NCBI GenBank assembly: GCA_001899315.1
Contig: MOYA01000001.1
Span: 2,334,132 to 2,369,764 of the forward strand
Source: Candidatus Obscuribacter phosphatis
GTDB taxonomy: Bacteria; Cyanobacteriota; Vampirovibrionia; Obscuribacterales; Obscuribacteraceae
Length of the DNA: 35,633 nt
Direction: 5' to 3'
Each line of letters opens with the position of its first letter. Positions within the stretch are counted from its first letter, which is position 1. The notes beneath the pieces were generated by a model, which worked only from the letters and a program-made list of their open reading frames with translations, was not told the DNA's origin and did not search any database. Of this stretch, positions 1 through 8,459 are shown piece after piece. The translations under genes were made by a program, and so were the position numbers.

Positions 1-37
1 AAGTCTAGAGGGCCCGCTTCGCGAGCCCTCTAGGCTT
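1..37 (-). terminator. Long near-perfect hairpin downstream of hpf, possible terminator
   Basis: Positions 1-17 pair with 21-37 around a TTC loop. The stem is 17 base pairs with one C/A mismatch and one G/T wobble. It lies 62 bases beyond the hpf stop codon, on the side expected for an hpf terminator. The bases that would form the T-tract for the minus strand lie outside the window, so termination cannot be confirmed. On the plus strand no T-run follows, so it would not be a classical terminator in that direction. Confidence 0.4.
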
Positions 38-99
38 TCACCTGCGCCTTGGCGCACTCATCCTACAGATTGTGTGGTGTGTTCTGTTAGGGAGAGACT

Positions 100-681
100 T
101 TATGCTTCTGGTTCAATTAGACCATAGTTACCATCTCGACGGTGATAGACAGTATTGACCTGGCTGGTCTCCGAATTGATGAACATGAAGAAGTCATGAC
201 CCAGCAAATCCATGTGCTTGCAGGCTTCCTCCGGAAGCATGGGCTTCAGAGGGAAGCGCTTGGAGCGCACGATTTTCGGTTTGATATCTTCAAGAGCCAA
301 ATCTCTATTGACTTCCAGGTCCGAATCCAGCTCAGCGCTGACATCCGGAGCCTCGTCGAGCCTATCTTTAGACTTTCCTCCCTTCGAGTAATGTCTGGTT
401 TTGTATTTACGGAGTTGCCTTTCAATCTTGTCTGCGACTAAATCGATTGAGGCATACATATTTTCGGTAGACTCTTCTCCTCTAATCACATTGCCGTTGA
501 CCTTAATAGTGATCTCAGCCTTCTGACTTTTGGCTATCGAAGGGTTCTTAGCCACTGACAGAAGAGCCGTACAATCCAGCCTGTGGTCGAAATGCTTCTG
601 CGCTCGCTGAAGCTTTTCCACCAGGTATTCTTTCAAGGCAGGGGTGAGCTCAATATTGCGTCCAGTCACGGTTACTTGCAT
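100..681 (-). CDS. hpf: Ribosome hibernation-promoting factor, long form
   Basis: This 193-residue protein is a long HPF. Family members bind the 30S decoding region in starvation or stationary phase and dimerise ribosomes into inactive 100S particles. The N-terminal S30AE domain covers about residues 1-100 (start MQVTVTGRNIELT). A charged acidic linker follows, and the C-terminal dimerisation domain runs from about residue 141 (KRFPLKPM, then LLGHDFFMF and DGNYGLIEP). The ATG at 681 is chosen because GGAGG lies 7 bases upstream and the family N-terminus begins exactly there; the frame stays open upstream to 768 but that part has no family resemblance. It is probably monocistronic, behind the candidate promoter at 757-785. 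Confidence 0.95.
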   Translation of the reverse strand: MQVTVTGRNIELTPALKEYLVEKLQRAQKHFDHRLDCTALLSVAKNPSIAKSQKAEITIKVNGNVIRGEESTENMYASIDLVADKIERQLRKYKTRHYSKGGKSKDRLDEAPDVSAELDSDLEVNRDLALEDIKPKIVRSKRFPLKPMLPEEACKHMDLLGHDFFMFINSETSQVNTVYHRRDGNYGLIEPEA

Positions 682-917
682 AACTATCCTCCAGTCCATG
701 GGAATACCGTTCACGCCTGCTGGGAAAACCCTACAGACATCCGACGACAGAGACCTATTACAGGTCACCTATCGTCCGTTAAAAACACTTTGCACAAAGC
801 GTATGCACTTCGAGGTCTCGTTCTTTCACCAAGGCCGCGGTATTCCGTTAATGACTTACCCGCGGTTCGAGCCCCTATATCGCCTTGAAAACAAGATTTA
901 GAGCTTTTTTCAAAAAC
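682..917. other. Intergenic region upstream of hpf
   Basis: This 236-base stretch has no convincing gene. It holds the candidate hpf promoter (757-785) with a palindrome over its -10. It also holds two CCGCGG boxes at 835-840 and 860-865 that could pair across a 19-base loop. A GGTTCGAGCCCC string near 863 resembles a tRNA T-loop, but no T-stem or acceptor stem can be built around it. Confidence 0.5.
757..785 (-). promoter_or_regulatory. Candidate hpf promoter with palindromic -10 region
   Basis: Read on the minus strand, TTTTTA (785-780) and TGTAAT (762-757) are separated by 17 bases. The -10 matches consensus at five of six positions and the -35 at only three. The perfect inverted repeat GACCT-N5-AGGTC at 752-766 lies over the -10, which is where a repressor could bind. 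Transcription would start near 750, giving a leader of about 70 bases. Confidence 0.3.
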
Positions 918-2417
918 TTACTTGAGCTTAGATATCAGGTGGACGGCATCGAAGGTACTAAGTAGCTTCGAGCTGTCCTTAAACGAGGCATTTACGGCAT
1001 TAACCTCTTGCGACATGGCATAGGCAGGAGCGACAAAGAGCCTATCAGCGCGTTGCCTGGTCCCCATTGTGATATAGGGAGAATCACCGCTCGGCTCCAC
1101 ATGGGCTCGCTTCATTGCCTTTGGAGAAGACAAGACCTGTTTCAGCTGCGAGATAAAGGCTGTGGCAGTCTCTTTTGCCAAAGGAGCGCCCAACTCATCG
1201 GCTGAGGCAATTTCAGGATTGGTACGAGCAACTGTATCTATCACCCCTAAGCGCTGAAATAGTGAAAAGGCTTGTCTAGGATCGGAGGCATTCACTCCTT
1301 TGGCATTGATGGCGCTGGCAGCCAAACTAAACAAGACCGAACGAGGAGCCGGCTTGGATGGGTCGAAACGTCCATTTGCAGCGGAGCCAATCAGACCGGA
1401 AGCCATATAGTTTCGCAGTGAAAGCAGCCTGGCTCTGGCATCTTGCGGCATGAAGTCGTCATAGAGAGACATGGCGCCAAACTGCTCAGCGGTTGTTAGT
1501 TGTTCTGGATAAAGACTAGCGCTTTGAGCGCCAGCATCGGCACAACCGCGCAGGAACTCTTTGATTTCGGCAGCGTGGGTGCTCATGCCATCCCCGATTA
1601 CATGCACCTCGACATCGGGCTTACCTGTCAGTTCGCGCACTTTCTCGACTGTGCGTTTAGTGTAGGTGTATGCATCAATTGTCTGATAGCGTCCATTCCA
1701 ATAAGCCATTGGCGCAATCACATCATAATACTGAGCCAAGGTCTTCCAAGGGGTGATAGCCACTGCCGGAGCACGGTTCAAAGGGCTGTAGACCACAGCC
1801 ATCATCGGATAATCAGGACCAAGGGCGCTTCTAATCTGCTTTGTATAGGCTTCTACAGCTTCACGATGCAGGTTTTTCTCTAGATTGGGGGCGATACCGT
1901 CGAGCCGATCGCCAGATGGTGTGCGGAATCGAGCCGCCACGATCATCTTTTCAGCATCGGCTTTGGTATTGTGCAATTCAGCAAACGACCAAGCAATCAC
2001 CCTAATCTTGTATTTATGGCAAGCTTCGATAATCTGGCCAAGCTCGTTTGGCTGTCTAATTGCAGGCGTATTGCTTCGCGATGTCTGAATAAAGAGATTG
2101 CGAATGTCGCTTGCATAGAGTTTCTCAGCATAAGATGCGAAGTCTTTGGTTGGATAGTTCCAGAGATTAACCCAAATTCCGCCCCCATCAGCAATGCCAG
2201 GAGGGGGAGAAGCAAAAGACTGCCCGAGCGGCGAAGCCAAACCGGCTGCCGGAGCCAGTTGTGGCAAGCTGACCGGGTGATTCTTCTCACTGGATAATTC
2301 GGTAAGACCTTGCCCCCAAACAGGAGCCATATTGGTAGAGACAAAACCAAGCAAAAGAGCATGGCCAGCCACTGCACTCAATAGTTTACCGGAAGAAAAT
2401 TTCTTGTTTGATGCCAT
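918..2417 (-). CDS. Exported TIM-barrel glycoside-hydrolase-like protein
   Basis: This 499-residue protein has a signal peptide (basic start, hydrophobic stretch about 11-30, likely cleavage after VWGQG). Residues about 79-310 look like a TIM barrel of the putative glycoside hydrolase (DUF4015/GHL-like) type: GGIWVNLWNYP, then alternating strand/helix blocks such as IRNLFIQTS, IRVIAWSF, PMMAVVYSP, YDVIAPMAYW and VEVHVIGDG. The acidic residues near LDGIAPNLE and the DVIAPMAYW block sit where such barrels carry catalytic or substrate-binding residues, but no active site can be assigned. The C-terminal 190 residues are not recognised. It would act in the periplasm or outside the cell. A TATAAT at 2479-2484 (minus) lies about 60 bases upstream of the start. 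The substrate is unknown. Confidence 0.6.
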   Translation of the reverse strand: MASNKKFSSGKLLSAVAGHALLLGFVSTNMAPVWGQGLTELSSEKNHPVSLPQLAPAAGLASPLGQSFASPPPGIADGGGIWVNLWNYPTKDFASYAEKLYASDIRNLFIQTSRSNTPAIRQPNELGQIIEACHKYKIRVIAWSFAELHNTKADAEKMIVAARFRTPSGDRLDGIAPNLEKNLHREAVEAYTKQIRSALGPDYPMMAVVYSPLNRAPAVAITPWKTLAQYYDVIAPMAYWNGRYQTIDAYTYTKRTVEKVRELTGKPDVEVHVIGDGMSTHAAEIKEFLRGCADAGAQSASLYPEQLTTAEQFGAMSLYDDFMPQDARARLLSLRNYMASGLIGSAANGRFDPSKPAPRSVLFSLAASAINAKGVNASDPRQAFSLFQRLGVIDTVARTNPEIASADELGAPLAKETATAFISQLKQVLSSPKAMKRAHVEPSGDSPYITMGTRQRADRLFVAPAYAMSQEVNAVNASFKDSSKLLSTFDAVHLISKLK

Positions 2418-2478
2418 TTCAGTAAGTCCGGAGAAGAAAGGATAATTTCTGTAAGAAGCTAGTAAGGAAGATTAAGAC

Positions 2479-2484
2479 ATTATA
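2479..2484 (-). promoter_or_regulatory. Candidate -10 box for the glycosidase-like gene
   Basis: On the minus strand this is a perfect TATAAT, placing a start near 2472 and a leader of about 55 bases. No good -35 hexamer stands 16-18 bases upstream, so the call rests on the -10 alone. Confidence 0.3.
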
Positions 2485-2628
2485 AAACCGTTATCTGCCA
2501 TATGCCACCGAAAACAAGCCTCTAAACCTTTTTCTTCCTAGCAAAATGCGCTCCCCAAGCCGAATTTGAAAATTTGACCAAATCTTCTAGAAATGCTCGC
2601 CGGATCTTTATCGGACAGCCTATATAGA

Positions 2629-2656
2629 TTGGAAGCTAGGGCAGCGGGTATATAAA
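2629..2656 (+). promoter_or_regulatory. Promoter for the membrane protein-thpR pair, with downstream inverted repeat
   Basis: TTGGAA (2629-2634) and TATAAA (2651-2656) are separated by 16 bases. Directly downstream, ATTGCGT (2656-2662) is repeated inverted as ACGCAAT (2679-2685) with 16 bases between. That repeat covers the predicted start of transcription and could be an operator or a weak 5' hairpin. Confidence 0.5.
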
Positions 2657-2697
2657 TTGCGTTCGTTACTCAAAACTTACGCAATCGGAACAAACAA

Positions 2698-3261
2698 ATG
2701 AACAAGAAGGAACAGGAAATCCAGAGCAAGCTACTAGAACTAGAATCTACCGTGCTCAAAGAAAGCACAGAACTTAGTGTGGCAGAAAAGAGCACCGATC
2801 TGCTCAGCCAAAAGGCAAAGGGTAAAGCTGGCGACAGCAAAGATGAGACAGTGACAAAATCTGACTCGGCTTACTTCGGCGGAATTGGCCTGATCGTTCT
2901 GGGTCTAGTAATTCTGTTCCAGCATATTCATGTATCCAACAGCTTTCTAGCCATGCTGCTTGGCGGCGGCGGCTCCTTTCTAGTGGTCTTCCTGCCCCTC
3001 ATGATCGGCATCGGCATGATGATCTACAACTCTCGCAATAAGTGGGGCTGGGTGGTCACCGCCGGCAGTTCGGTTATGCTCGTACTTTCTGTGCTGGCAG
3101 GTCTGCAGATGCGACTCGACTCTATGAGCTTGCTGCAAATGATCATGCTCTTTCTACCCTTCGCCATCGGCGGTTCTTTGTTGGTAAAAGGCATGGGCGG
3201 ACCCAAAGGTGTAATGCAAACAGTCAAGCACAATCTCCCGAAAAAATCGGACAACGAATAA
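2698..3261 (+). CDS. Hypothetical protein with four membrane helices
   Basis: This 187-residue protein is not recognised. Residues 1-55 are soluble, strongly charged and could form a coiled coil (repeating K/E with L at heptad-like spacing). Four hydrophobic segments follow at about 59-77, 83-110, 115-137 and 143-165, with a Gly-rich turn at 89-92 and a short basic tail. It is therefore an inner-membrane protein with a cytoplasmic coiled-coil-like head as the likely topology. The ribosome-binding site is poor. The stop codon is 2 bases from the TTG start of thpR, so the two are probably translated in a coupled way, but this does not reveal a function. Confidence 0.6.
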   Translation: MNKKEQEIQSKLLELESTVLKESTELSVAEKSTDLLSQKAKGKAGDSKDETVTKSDSAYFGGIGLIVLGLVILFQHIHVSNSFLAMLLGGGGSFLVVFLPLMIGIGMMIYNSRNKWGWVVTAGSSVMLVLSVLAGLQMRLDSMSLLQMIMLFLPFAIGGSLLVKGMGGPKGVMQTVKHNLPKKSDNE

Positions 3262-3263
3262 CA

Positions 3264-3821
3264 TTGATCAGACTTTTCGTAGGTAGTTTTCTGGCTGATG
3301 CTCAGGCACTTGGTCAAGAGCTAAGAGAATTTGCGGGCGAAATTGCAGTCACAAAACAGGTAAGCTTCAAAGCAGTACCAACAGCCAACCTGCATATAAC
3401 CTATCAGTTTCTTGGCGAAGTCGATGACAATCAGCTTGCCACAATAAAAGAACGCCTCTCAAAACTAGCTTGCCAAATCAAGGCAGAGCTGCCAATTGCC
3501 GTCACTTATGATACTCTCAGCGCTTGGCCGAGCCCCGAAAGTGCTCGTGTCTTTGTCGCCGAACCAAGCAAAAAGCCAGAGTCCCTTATGGCTGTGGGCA
3601 ATTTGATTCGCCAAAACTTGCAAGAACTGGTGGCAATAGATCTTTCGCTTGAACGCAATCTTGTCTTCAAACCGCACATCACTCTCTTTCGTATGAAAAA
3701 TCTCGATAGCGAGCCGATTTATGAAATGGCGTTGCAAAGATTCAAACCAATAAGTCAAACAATCGAATTTGTCGACCTCATCGAAAGCAAAGGTCGCTAT
3801 TCGTCAATCATGACTTTATAG
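3264..3821 (+). CDS. thpR: RNA 2',3'-cyclic phosphodiesterase (2H family, ThpR/LigT)
   Basis: This 185-residue protein belongs to the 2H phosphoesterases. ThpR/LigT enzymes hydrolyse 2',3'-cyclic phosphates on RNA and can reversibly join tRNA halves through 2'-5' bonds in vitro. Both catalytic HxTx motifs are present: HITY at residues 44-47 (NLHITYQFLGE) and HITL at 138-141 (FKPHITLFR). The TTG at 3264 is chosen because it gives the family-typical start IRLFVG and lies 2 bases after the preceding stop; the frame is open further upstream but that part overlaps the membrane-protein gene. It converges on the amidase gene, with 5 bases between the two stops and no obvious terminator. Confidence 0.85.
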   Translation: MIRLFVGSFLADAQALGQELREFAGEIAVTKQVSFKAVPTANLHITYQFLGEVDDNQLATIKERLSKLACQIKAELPIAVTYDTLSAWPSPESARVFVAEPSKKPESLMAVGNLIRQNLQELVAIDLSLERNLVFKPHITLFRMKNLDSEPIYEMALQRFKPISQTIEFVDLIESKGRYSSIMTL

Positions 3822-3826
3822 CAGCC

Positions 3827-5254
3827 TTATAGCTGGTTTGAGCCGTTCTTGAAATAACCAGGCGGATAGAAGCGCACGGTCGGCGATGTTTCAGCCGGCA
3901 GAAGTCTAACCCCCTTAATCATTTGCACTTTAGACTTGGCAGGCAGCGCATTGATTAGTTCAGATCCGTTATCGATGGCAGGACTTGCCGGCTGCGAACT
4001 CGGAGAAGCATTCGGGGAGCCAGACTGAGGAAGAGACTGCGGAAGAGTCGGGGTAGACGGCGCTATGTTAGAAGCGTTTGGCGGAGCCGCCGGAGCCGTC
4101 AATAAAGATCCCTGATTTGATTCAGGGCGAGATTCAGGGCGGCTTTCTAATTTAGGCTCTGGTTTAAGTTCAGGTTTTGGCTCGGCACCTGGGGAAGGCG
4201 CAGCAGATTCTACCGGCTCCGATTCTTCCGTTACGCCAGTTTTCTTATTTGTTTCAAGGGGCTGATGAATCTTTAGATATGTGTTGACAGTCGGCTCGGG
4301 GCGAGCCTTCCAATTGCGCGAGTCGTCTTTGATTGTTTTGGCGCGATAGGCAATCGCCTGATTTTTGAAACCATTTTTGGTGGCAATGAAACCGTCCCAA
4401 TCAAAATGCACTGGGTCGGTATGATCGCCTTGCTGGGCATAGCGGTGGGTGATGATGTTGGCATCTTGCACGTTGTAGCGATTTTGCAAATAAGCAACAA
4501 GCTTGATCACCGAATTCATCATGGCCGGAGGATAGTCCTGCGAACCAGTGTGATTCATTTCGATGCCGATACTATTGTCGTTATTGATGCCGGGCAAGGT
4601 CTTGAAGATATTGACGTGGACAGTTGCCAGATCGGGATCAACCGCTTGATAGATAGTGCCGTCACGCTCGACTACGTACTGAGCACCAGGATGCCTTATA
4701 CCCATGGAACTCCAGCTTTCAATTACTCTCACTGCCGAGATAGGAATGCCTGTCTCAGTGGAATGCATGACGATGTATTTGACCGGCTCACGTCGCCAGA
4801 AAATCCCACCTCTAAGAGGATGATACTTAACGATGCCGGCTCGTACCAATTCTCTGGCCGCATAACTATCGGCGGTACCATTTTTAAACGCAGCAGCAAG
4901 CCGATCTGACTCCGCTTCAGGCAAGGGCGAAGTGTCGAAAGCCGGCGGACGAGCCATGAAAATGCCGATAGGATAGGCATAACGTGTCTTGGGTGCAGCG
5001 TGCTTATGGGCATGAGCTACTTTGCCATGATGTCTGCCATGGGCTACGACCTTCTTCCGACTAGAGCGGCCCCGAGCCGATGCGGTCTTAGAAGAAGATC
5101 TGACAACACTTTTCTTGGCGCGGGTGCGAGCCTCAGCCTGATTACCCTCTAGATTTGATAAACCCAGACCGGAAGCGATTAGTGAGAGCGAGAAAACGGA
5201 GGCAAGCAAAGGCTTGAACTTAGCAGCAAAAAATTTCTCGATATTAGTAAACAC
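3827..5254 (-). CDS. Exported N-acetylmuramoyl-L-alanine amidase (Amidase_2/PGRP fold)
   Basis: This 475-residue protein would cleave the MurNAc-L-alanine bond of peptidoglycan in the periplasm. A signal peptide covers about residues 1-42. A very basic R/K/H/S-rich segment follows at about 43-92. The amidase domain runs from about 157 to 295, with likely zinc ligands H164 (VMHST), H270 (ITHRY) and D280 (HTDP) in AmpD-like spacing and catalytic E232 (IGIEMNHTG). A Pro/Ser/Glu-rich tail with PEPK/RPES-type repeats forms about the last 130 residues. The GTG at 5254 is chosen because GGAGGGGG stands just upstream and because the promoter at 5279-5307 would exclude the upstream in-frame ATG at 5311 from the transcript. 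The basic tract may bind anionic wall or membrane polymers (inference). Confidence 0.85.
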   Translation of the reverse strand: MFTNIEKFFAAKFKPLLASVFSLSLIASGLGLSNLEGNQAEARTRAKKSVVRSSSKTASARGRSSRKKVVAHGRHHGKVAHAHKHAAPKTRYAYPIGIFMARPPAFDTSPLPEAESDRLAAAFKNGTADSYAARELVRAGIVKYHPLRGGIFWRREPVKYIVMHSTETGIPISAVRVIESWSSMGIRHPGAQYVVERDGTIYQAVDPDLATVHVNIFKTLPGINNDNSIGIEMNHTGSQDYPPAMMNSVIKLVAYLQNRYNVQDANIITHRYAQQGDHTDPVHFDWDGFIATKNGFKNQAIAYRAKTIKDDSRNWKARPEPTVNTYLKIHQPLETNKKTGVTEESEPVESAAPSPGAEPKPELKPEPKLESRPESRPESNQGSLLTAPAAPPNASNIAPSTPTLPQSLPQSGSPNASPSSQPASPAIDNGSELINALPAKSKVQMIKGVRLLPAETSPTVRFYPPGYFKNGSNQL

Positions 5255-5278
5255 GTGACACCCCCTCCAGCCTTCTGC

Positions 5279-5307
5279 ATTATAAAAGATAAACTGCAAG
5301 TAAGCAA
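5279..5307 (-). promoter_or_regulatory. Promoter of the amidase gene
   Basis: On the minus strand TTGCTT (5307-5302) and a perfect TATAAT (5284-5279) are separated by 17 bases. Transcription would start near 5272, only about 18 bases before the GTG at 5254 and downstream of the in-frame ATG at 5311. This decides the start codon. Confidence 0.65.
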
Positions 5308-5550
5308 ACAAAATTTTGTCGGAGGCATGGGCAAGATTCCGGTCGTGGAGCGGTTTTTAGCCGGCGATATATACACATGACCACCAAAAGATTCCAAGTA
5401 GAGAGGCATAAGTAGAAGACCAAAACAGACACCTAAAGCATGCAAGCAAACCTCGGATGCAGACAAAATCTTGTCCTACCCAATCTTATCCGGCCAAATC
5501 AGTAAAGACAGTAATTGCAAGTTGCCCAAAGACGACAAACTGCTGTCAAG

Positions 5551-6690
5551 CTAATCTATCCAGCCGCCGCCCAGTATGAAAGTATCGCTTTCATCATAGA
5601 TGCCGAGCACCTGACCGGCAGTGATGGCTGGCTGTGCTTCATCGAATACCACTTTGATCTTGCCGCCGGCAAGAGGATAGACCATGCCGGGCTGAGCCTG
5701 AGAATTGTAGCGAATTTTGCAGAGAGCTTTGAATGGTTCTACCGGCGGTGAAGGCATGATCCAATTGGCATCACTGGCGGTGAGTTCTTGCCTGAGCAAT
5801 GCTTCTTTGGGACCGACATAGACCACACGCATCTCAGGGTCTAGAGACGTGACAAAAAGCGGCTCGCTGTAAGCGATACCAAGCCCACGTCTTTGCCCGA
5901 TCGTGTAATTGAAGGTGCCCTGGTGCTCACCGAGAACCTGACCGGTCATCGTATGAATAATCGGACCGGGTTCGACAGTAAGGAAATTAGATAGATACTC
6001 TTGAGTGGTGGTACCGCGCGGTATAAAGCAAAGGTCTTGGCTGTCCGGACGGTCGGCGGTGACGATGCCTGCTTTACGAGCCAAATCTCTAATTTCGCTC
6101 TTGTCGAAATCACCCAAAGGCAACATGGTGGCGTTGACCTGTTCGTTGGTCAAACCCCAGAGCACATAAGACTGGTCTTTGCGAATATCTTTAGCCTTGC
6201 AAAGACGCTTACCTTCAGGGGTTTCCATTATGCGAGCATAGTGCCCGGTGGCTATAAAATCGGCATTGAGCAATTTTCGCCCATAATGCAAAAGCGCCCC
6301 CCATTTGACCAGGGTATTGCAAAGACTGCAGGGCAAGGGTGTACGCGCCTGCGCATAAGACTGATGAAACTGGTCGATTATTTGAGTCTTGAACATCTCA
6401 CGCAAGTCAACAGCATGATGGTCAATAGAAAGATCTTCGCAGACCCTAGCGGCATCAATCATGCCGGTATCGCAACAGCGGCTGCCCGACTTAATCAACC
6501 AACCGGTAACACCAACAACGTCATAACCGGCTTCTTTCATCAAGAAAGCAGTCACCGACGAGTCTACACCGCCGCTCATAAGCACCGCCACCCGCTTCTT
6601 GCCCTCGGGCTTCTCGCGCACAGCCCTGGCGCCTGCGACATTGCAGACAGCTTCAACGGCTTCGGGTGTAGGCAGTTCAGACTTACTCAT
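5551..6690 (-). CDS. mnmA: tRNA-specific 2-thiouridylase MnmA
   Basis: This 379-residue enzyme activates C2 of uridine-34 with ATP and inserts sulfur, giving 2-thiouridine in the tRNAs for Lys, Glu and Gln. The PP-loop SGGVDSS is at residues 39-45. The catalytic nucleophile is likely C124 (PCSLCN) and the persulfide-carrying residue C221 (DSQDLCFIP). The TIGQRRGLG and LGGGWI segments are typical. The RCCDTGMIDAA segment near residue 71 resembles cyanobacterial MnmA. The first ATG is at 6690, with a weak AGG upstream; a TTG 69 bases further upstream extends the frame without family similarity. It lies 117 bases downstream of the TPR gene and could be co-transcribed with it. Confidence 0.95.
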   Translation of the reverse strand: MSKSELPTPEAVEAVCNVAGARAVREKPEGKKRVAVLMSGGVDSSVTAFLMKEAGYDVVGVTGWLIKSGSRCCDTGMIDAARVCEDLSIDHHAVDLREMFKTQIIDQFHQSYAQARTPLPCSLCNTLVKWGALLHYGRKLLNADFIATGHYARIMETPEGKRLCKAKDIRKDQSYVLWGLTNEQVNATMLPLGDFDKSEIRDLARKAGIVTADRPDSQDLCFIPRGTTTQEYLSNFLTVEPGPIIHTMTGQVLGEHQGTFNYTIGQRRGLGIAYSEPLFVTSLDPEMRVVYVGPKEALLRQELTASDANWIMPSPPVEPFKALCKIRYNSQAQPGMVYPLAGGKIKVVFDEAQPAITAGQVLGIYDESDTFILGGGWID

Positions 6691-6807
6691 AAGCCTAAAT
6701 ATTACTACAGCTGAAAAGTTGTCAGGCGAAGGCGCAGCCCCAAGCCCCCGCTTCGTCAAAAGAATTTACAGAACCGCCCCTTCCAAACTCAAGAGGCAAA
6801 AGATGCA

Positions 6808-8280
6808 TTAGTTGGGGCTGCCGGTCAATTTCATGAGACGGTCTCTTGCCAGCCTGGCGTTCTGCCCATTGGGCGCTGTCTTCAAATAGGCGCGGTACTC
6901 GCTTACGGCATCTCGTGACTTCTCGGTCTTTTCTAAAAGCAAAGCCAGGTTAAAATGGGCAATTGCCAAAGAACCGCCCGATTGCAGAATAGCCAAGCGG
7001 AAAGATTCGGCAGCTTCTTTGAGGCTCTCTCTTTCGCGCAGTATGACGCCCAGCATATTGTGTGCCGCCGGACAGGTTTTGCCCGCTCGCCGAGCATCTT
7101 CGATAGCTTTCTTAAAGGCAGCTTCGGCAGAAACATTGTCACCAGAGCGCCTGAGCGCCATGCCCAGGTTGTATTGAGCCTCGGTGAAGCCACTAGGACT
7201 GATTAAAATAGCTTTACGATAAGCCTCGATGGCTTTGGACAGCTGCCCGGTAGAAGAAAGACAAAGTCCAAAATTCGAATAAAGAACAGGGTCGGAAACA
7301 CCGGCAGCGACAAGCATCTCATAACCCTTGGCGGCTTCTTTGTAATTGTTCTTTTTGAGAGCCGAGTCGGCGCGGGCACGCACTTCATTCAAAGCATCTT
7401 GGTCCGGCTGAGCTATTGAGCCGGTACTGCCAGAGCCAGAGCCGGGCTTAGCCATTTTGCCGGTCTTCAACTGCTCTATGCGATTGCGGGTCTCGCCTTT
7501 GTATTTTTCATCGCTTTCATACTTCAAAGAATTTTCAAAAGCCTTGATGGCAGCACTTTTATTGCCCTGCCTTTCTTCTATGAGACCAAGATTGAAGTAG
7601 CTATAAGAAGATTGAGGTCTCAGTTGCAGAGACCTCATAATGCTGCGGCGTGCGTCGGTTAGCCGTCCTTCTTCTAGATCGACCACGCCCAGTCCGCTAA
7701 ATGCGGCAGCATTGGACGGGTCCAGCCTAATAGCAGTATTGTAGTGCTCACGGGCTTCTCTTAAAAAACTATCTCTCGTTTCGCGGTCGGCTTTCTCGGC
7801 GGCGTCGCGCAAAGCGTTAGCCAAATAGTAATGGATAGTGGGATTGTCTTTTTCTTGTTTAAGGCAGAGGCGCCAGGGATGAATGGCGTCTTCCGGCTTA
7901 CCGCTGGTGTAAAGAGTCAAGCCTAAATTGGATAGCGCCGGCACATAGAGGGGCTCTATGTTTAGGGCTTTCTTGAAGTACTTGACGGCTGTTTCATTGT
8001 CGCCACGGTCGGCATATATACGCCCGATATTGTTGAGTGCTTCCAACATAGCCGGGTCTAATTGATGGGCCCGCTCAAAAGCCTTGAGAGCCTCTTCGCT
8101 CTTGCCGGCCTTAAGAAAATTCAAGCCGTTCTGCATCTGCCTGATTGCTTCCTCGCGCCCCTGAGCGAAAGCAGGAACTGGCGAGCCTTGCAAAAGCAAA
8201 GACAAACAAAAAGCAGTGGTCAGACCAAGCCAAGCCCGCTCAGCCCTAACCGCCTGACATCCCCTAGCCCGTTTCAGCAA
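6808..8280 (-). CDS. Exported TPR-repeat protein
   Basis: This 490-residue protein is largely built of tetratricopeptide repeats, about nine, in two blocks (about residues 44-260 and 300-485) separated by a Gly/Ser-rich linker (KPGSGSGSTGS). Typical units read NNIGRIYADRGDNETAVKYF and NLGMALRRSGDNVSAEAAF. A signal peptide covers residues 1-39 (hydrophobic LTTAFCLSLLL, cleavage after AFA), so it should act outside the cytoplasm as a protein-interaction scaffold. The TTG at 8280 is preferred because GAGG lies 8 bases upstream and the signal peptide begins at once. An ATG at 8376 in the same frame would add 32 residues ahead of the signal peptide and has no properly spaced ribosome-binding site. 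The partner is unknown. Confidence 0.75.
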   Translation of the reverse strand: MLKRARGCQAVRAERAWLGLTTAFCLSLLLQGSPVPAFAQGREEAIRQMQNGLNFLKAGKSEEALKAFERAHQLDPAMLEALNNIGRIYADRGDNETAVKYFKKALNIEPLYVPALSNLGLTLYTSGKPEDAIHPWRLCLKQEKDNPTIHYYLANALRDAAEKADRETRDSFLREAREHYNTAIRLDPSNAAAFSGLGVVDLEEGRLTDARRSIMRSLQLRPQSSYSYFNLGLIEERQGNKSAAIKAFENSLKYESDEKYKGETRNRIEQLKTGKMAKPGSGSGSTGSIAQPDQDALNEVRARADSALKKNNYKEAAKGYEMLVAAGVSDPVLYSNFGLCLSSTGQLSKAIEAYRKAILISPSGFTEAQYNLGMALRRSGDNVSAEAAFKKAIEDARRAGKTCPAAHNMLGVILRERESLKEAAESFRLAILQSGGSLAIAHFNLALLLEKTEKSRDAVSEYRAYLKTAPNGQNARLARDRLMKLTGSPN

Positions 8281-8459
8281 ATAACCAACCTCAACGCAAT
8301 CAGTTTCATCATACTCCAGTCTAGGCAAAGCGAAATACTGCAACTGTAACAGTGCTGCACCAAGCCAGAGAACCATCCTTTCAAGATGCTAAAATGACAT
8401 ATTCGCCCGGAAATCAAGAAAAATAAGACATACAAGCTCTTCAGGAAGCCTTTTCAGAA

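Noticed and set aside
43-56. Palindrome TGCGCCTTGGCGCA as a second terminator
   Set aside because: The stem would need a loop of only two bases and no T-run follows on either strand.
855-890. tRNA-like T-loop string GGTTCGAGCCCC
   Set aside because: The flanking bases do not form a T-stem, and no acceptor, D or anticodon arm can be drawn upstream.
6001-6714. Open frame of 237 codons antisense to mnmA
   Set aside because: It is a shadow of a clearly identified gene, with no ribosome-binding site and no recognisable protein pattern.
5551-6759. Longer mnmA from a TTG at 6759
   Set aside because: The extra 23 residues are unlike the family and the ATG at 6690 gives a normal start.
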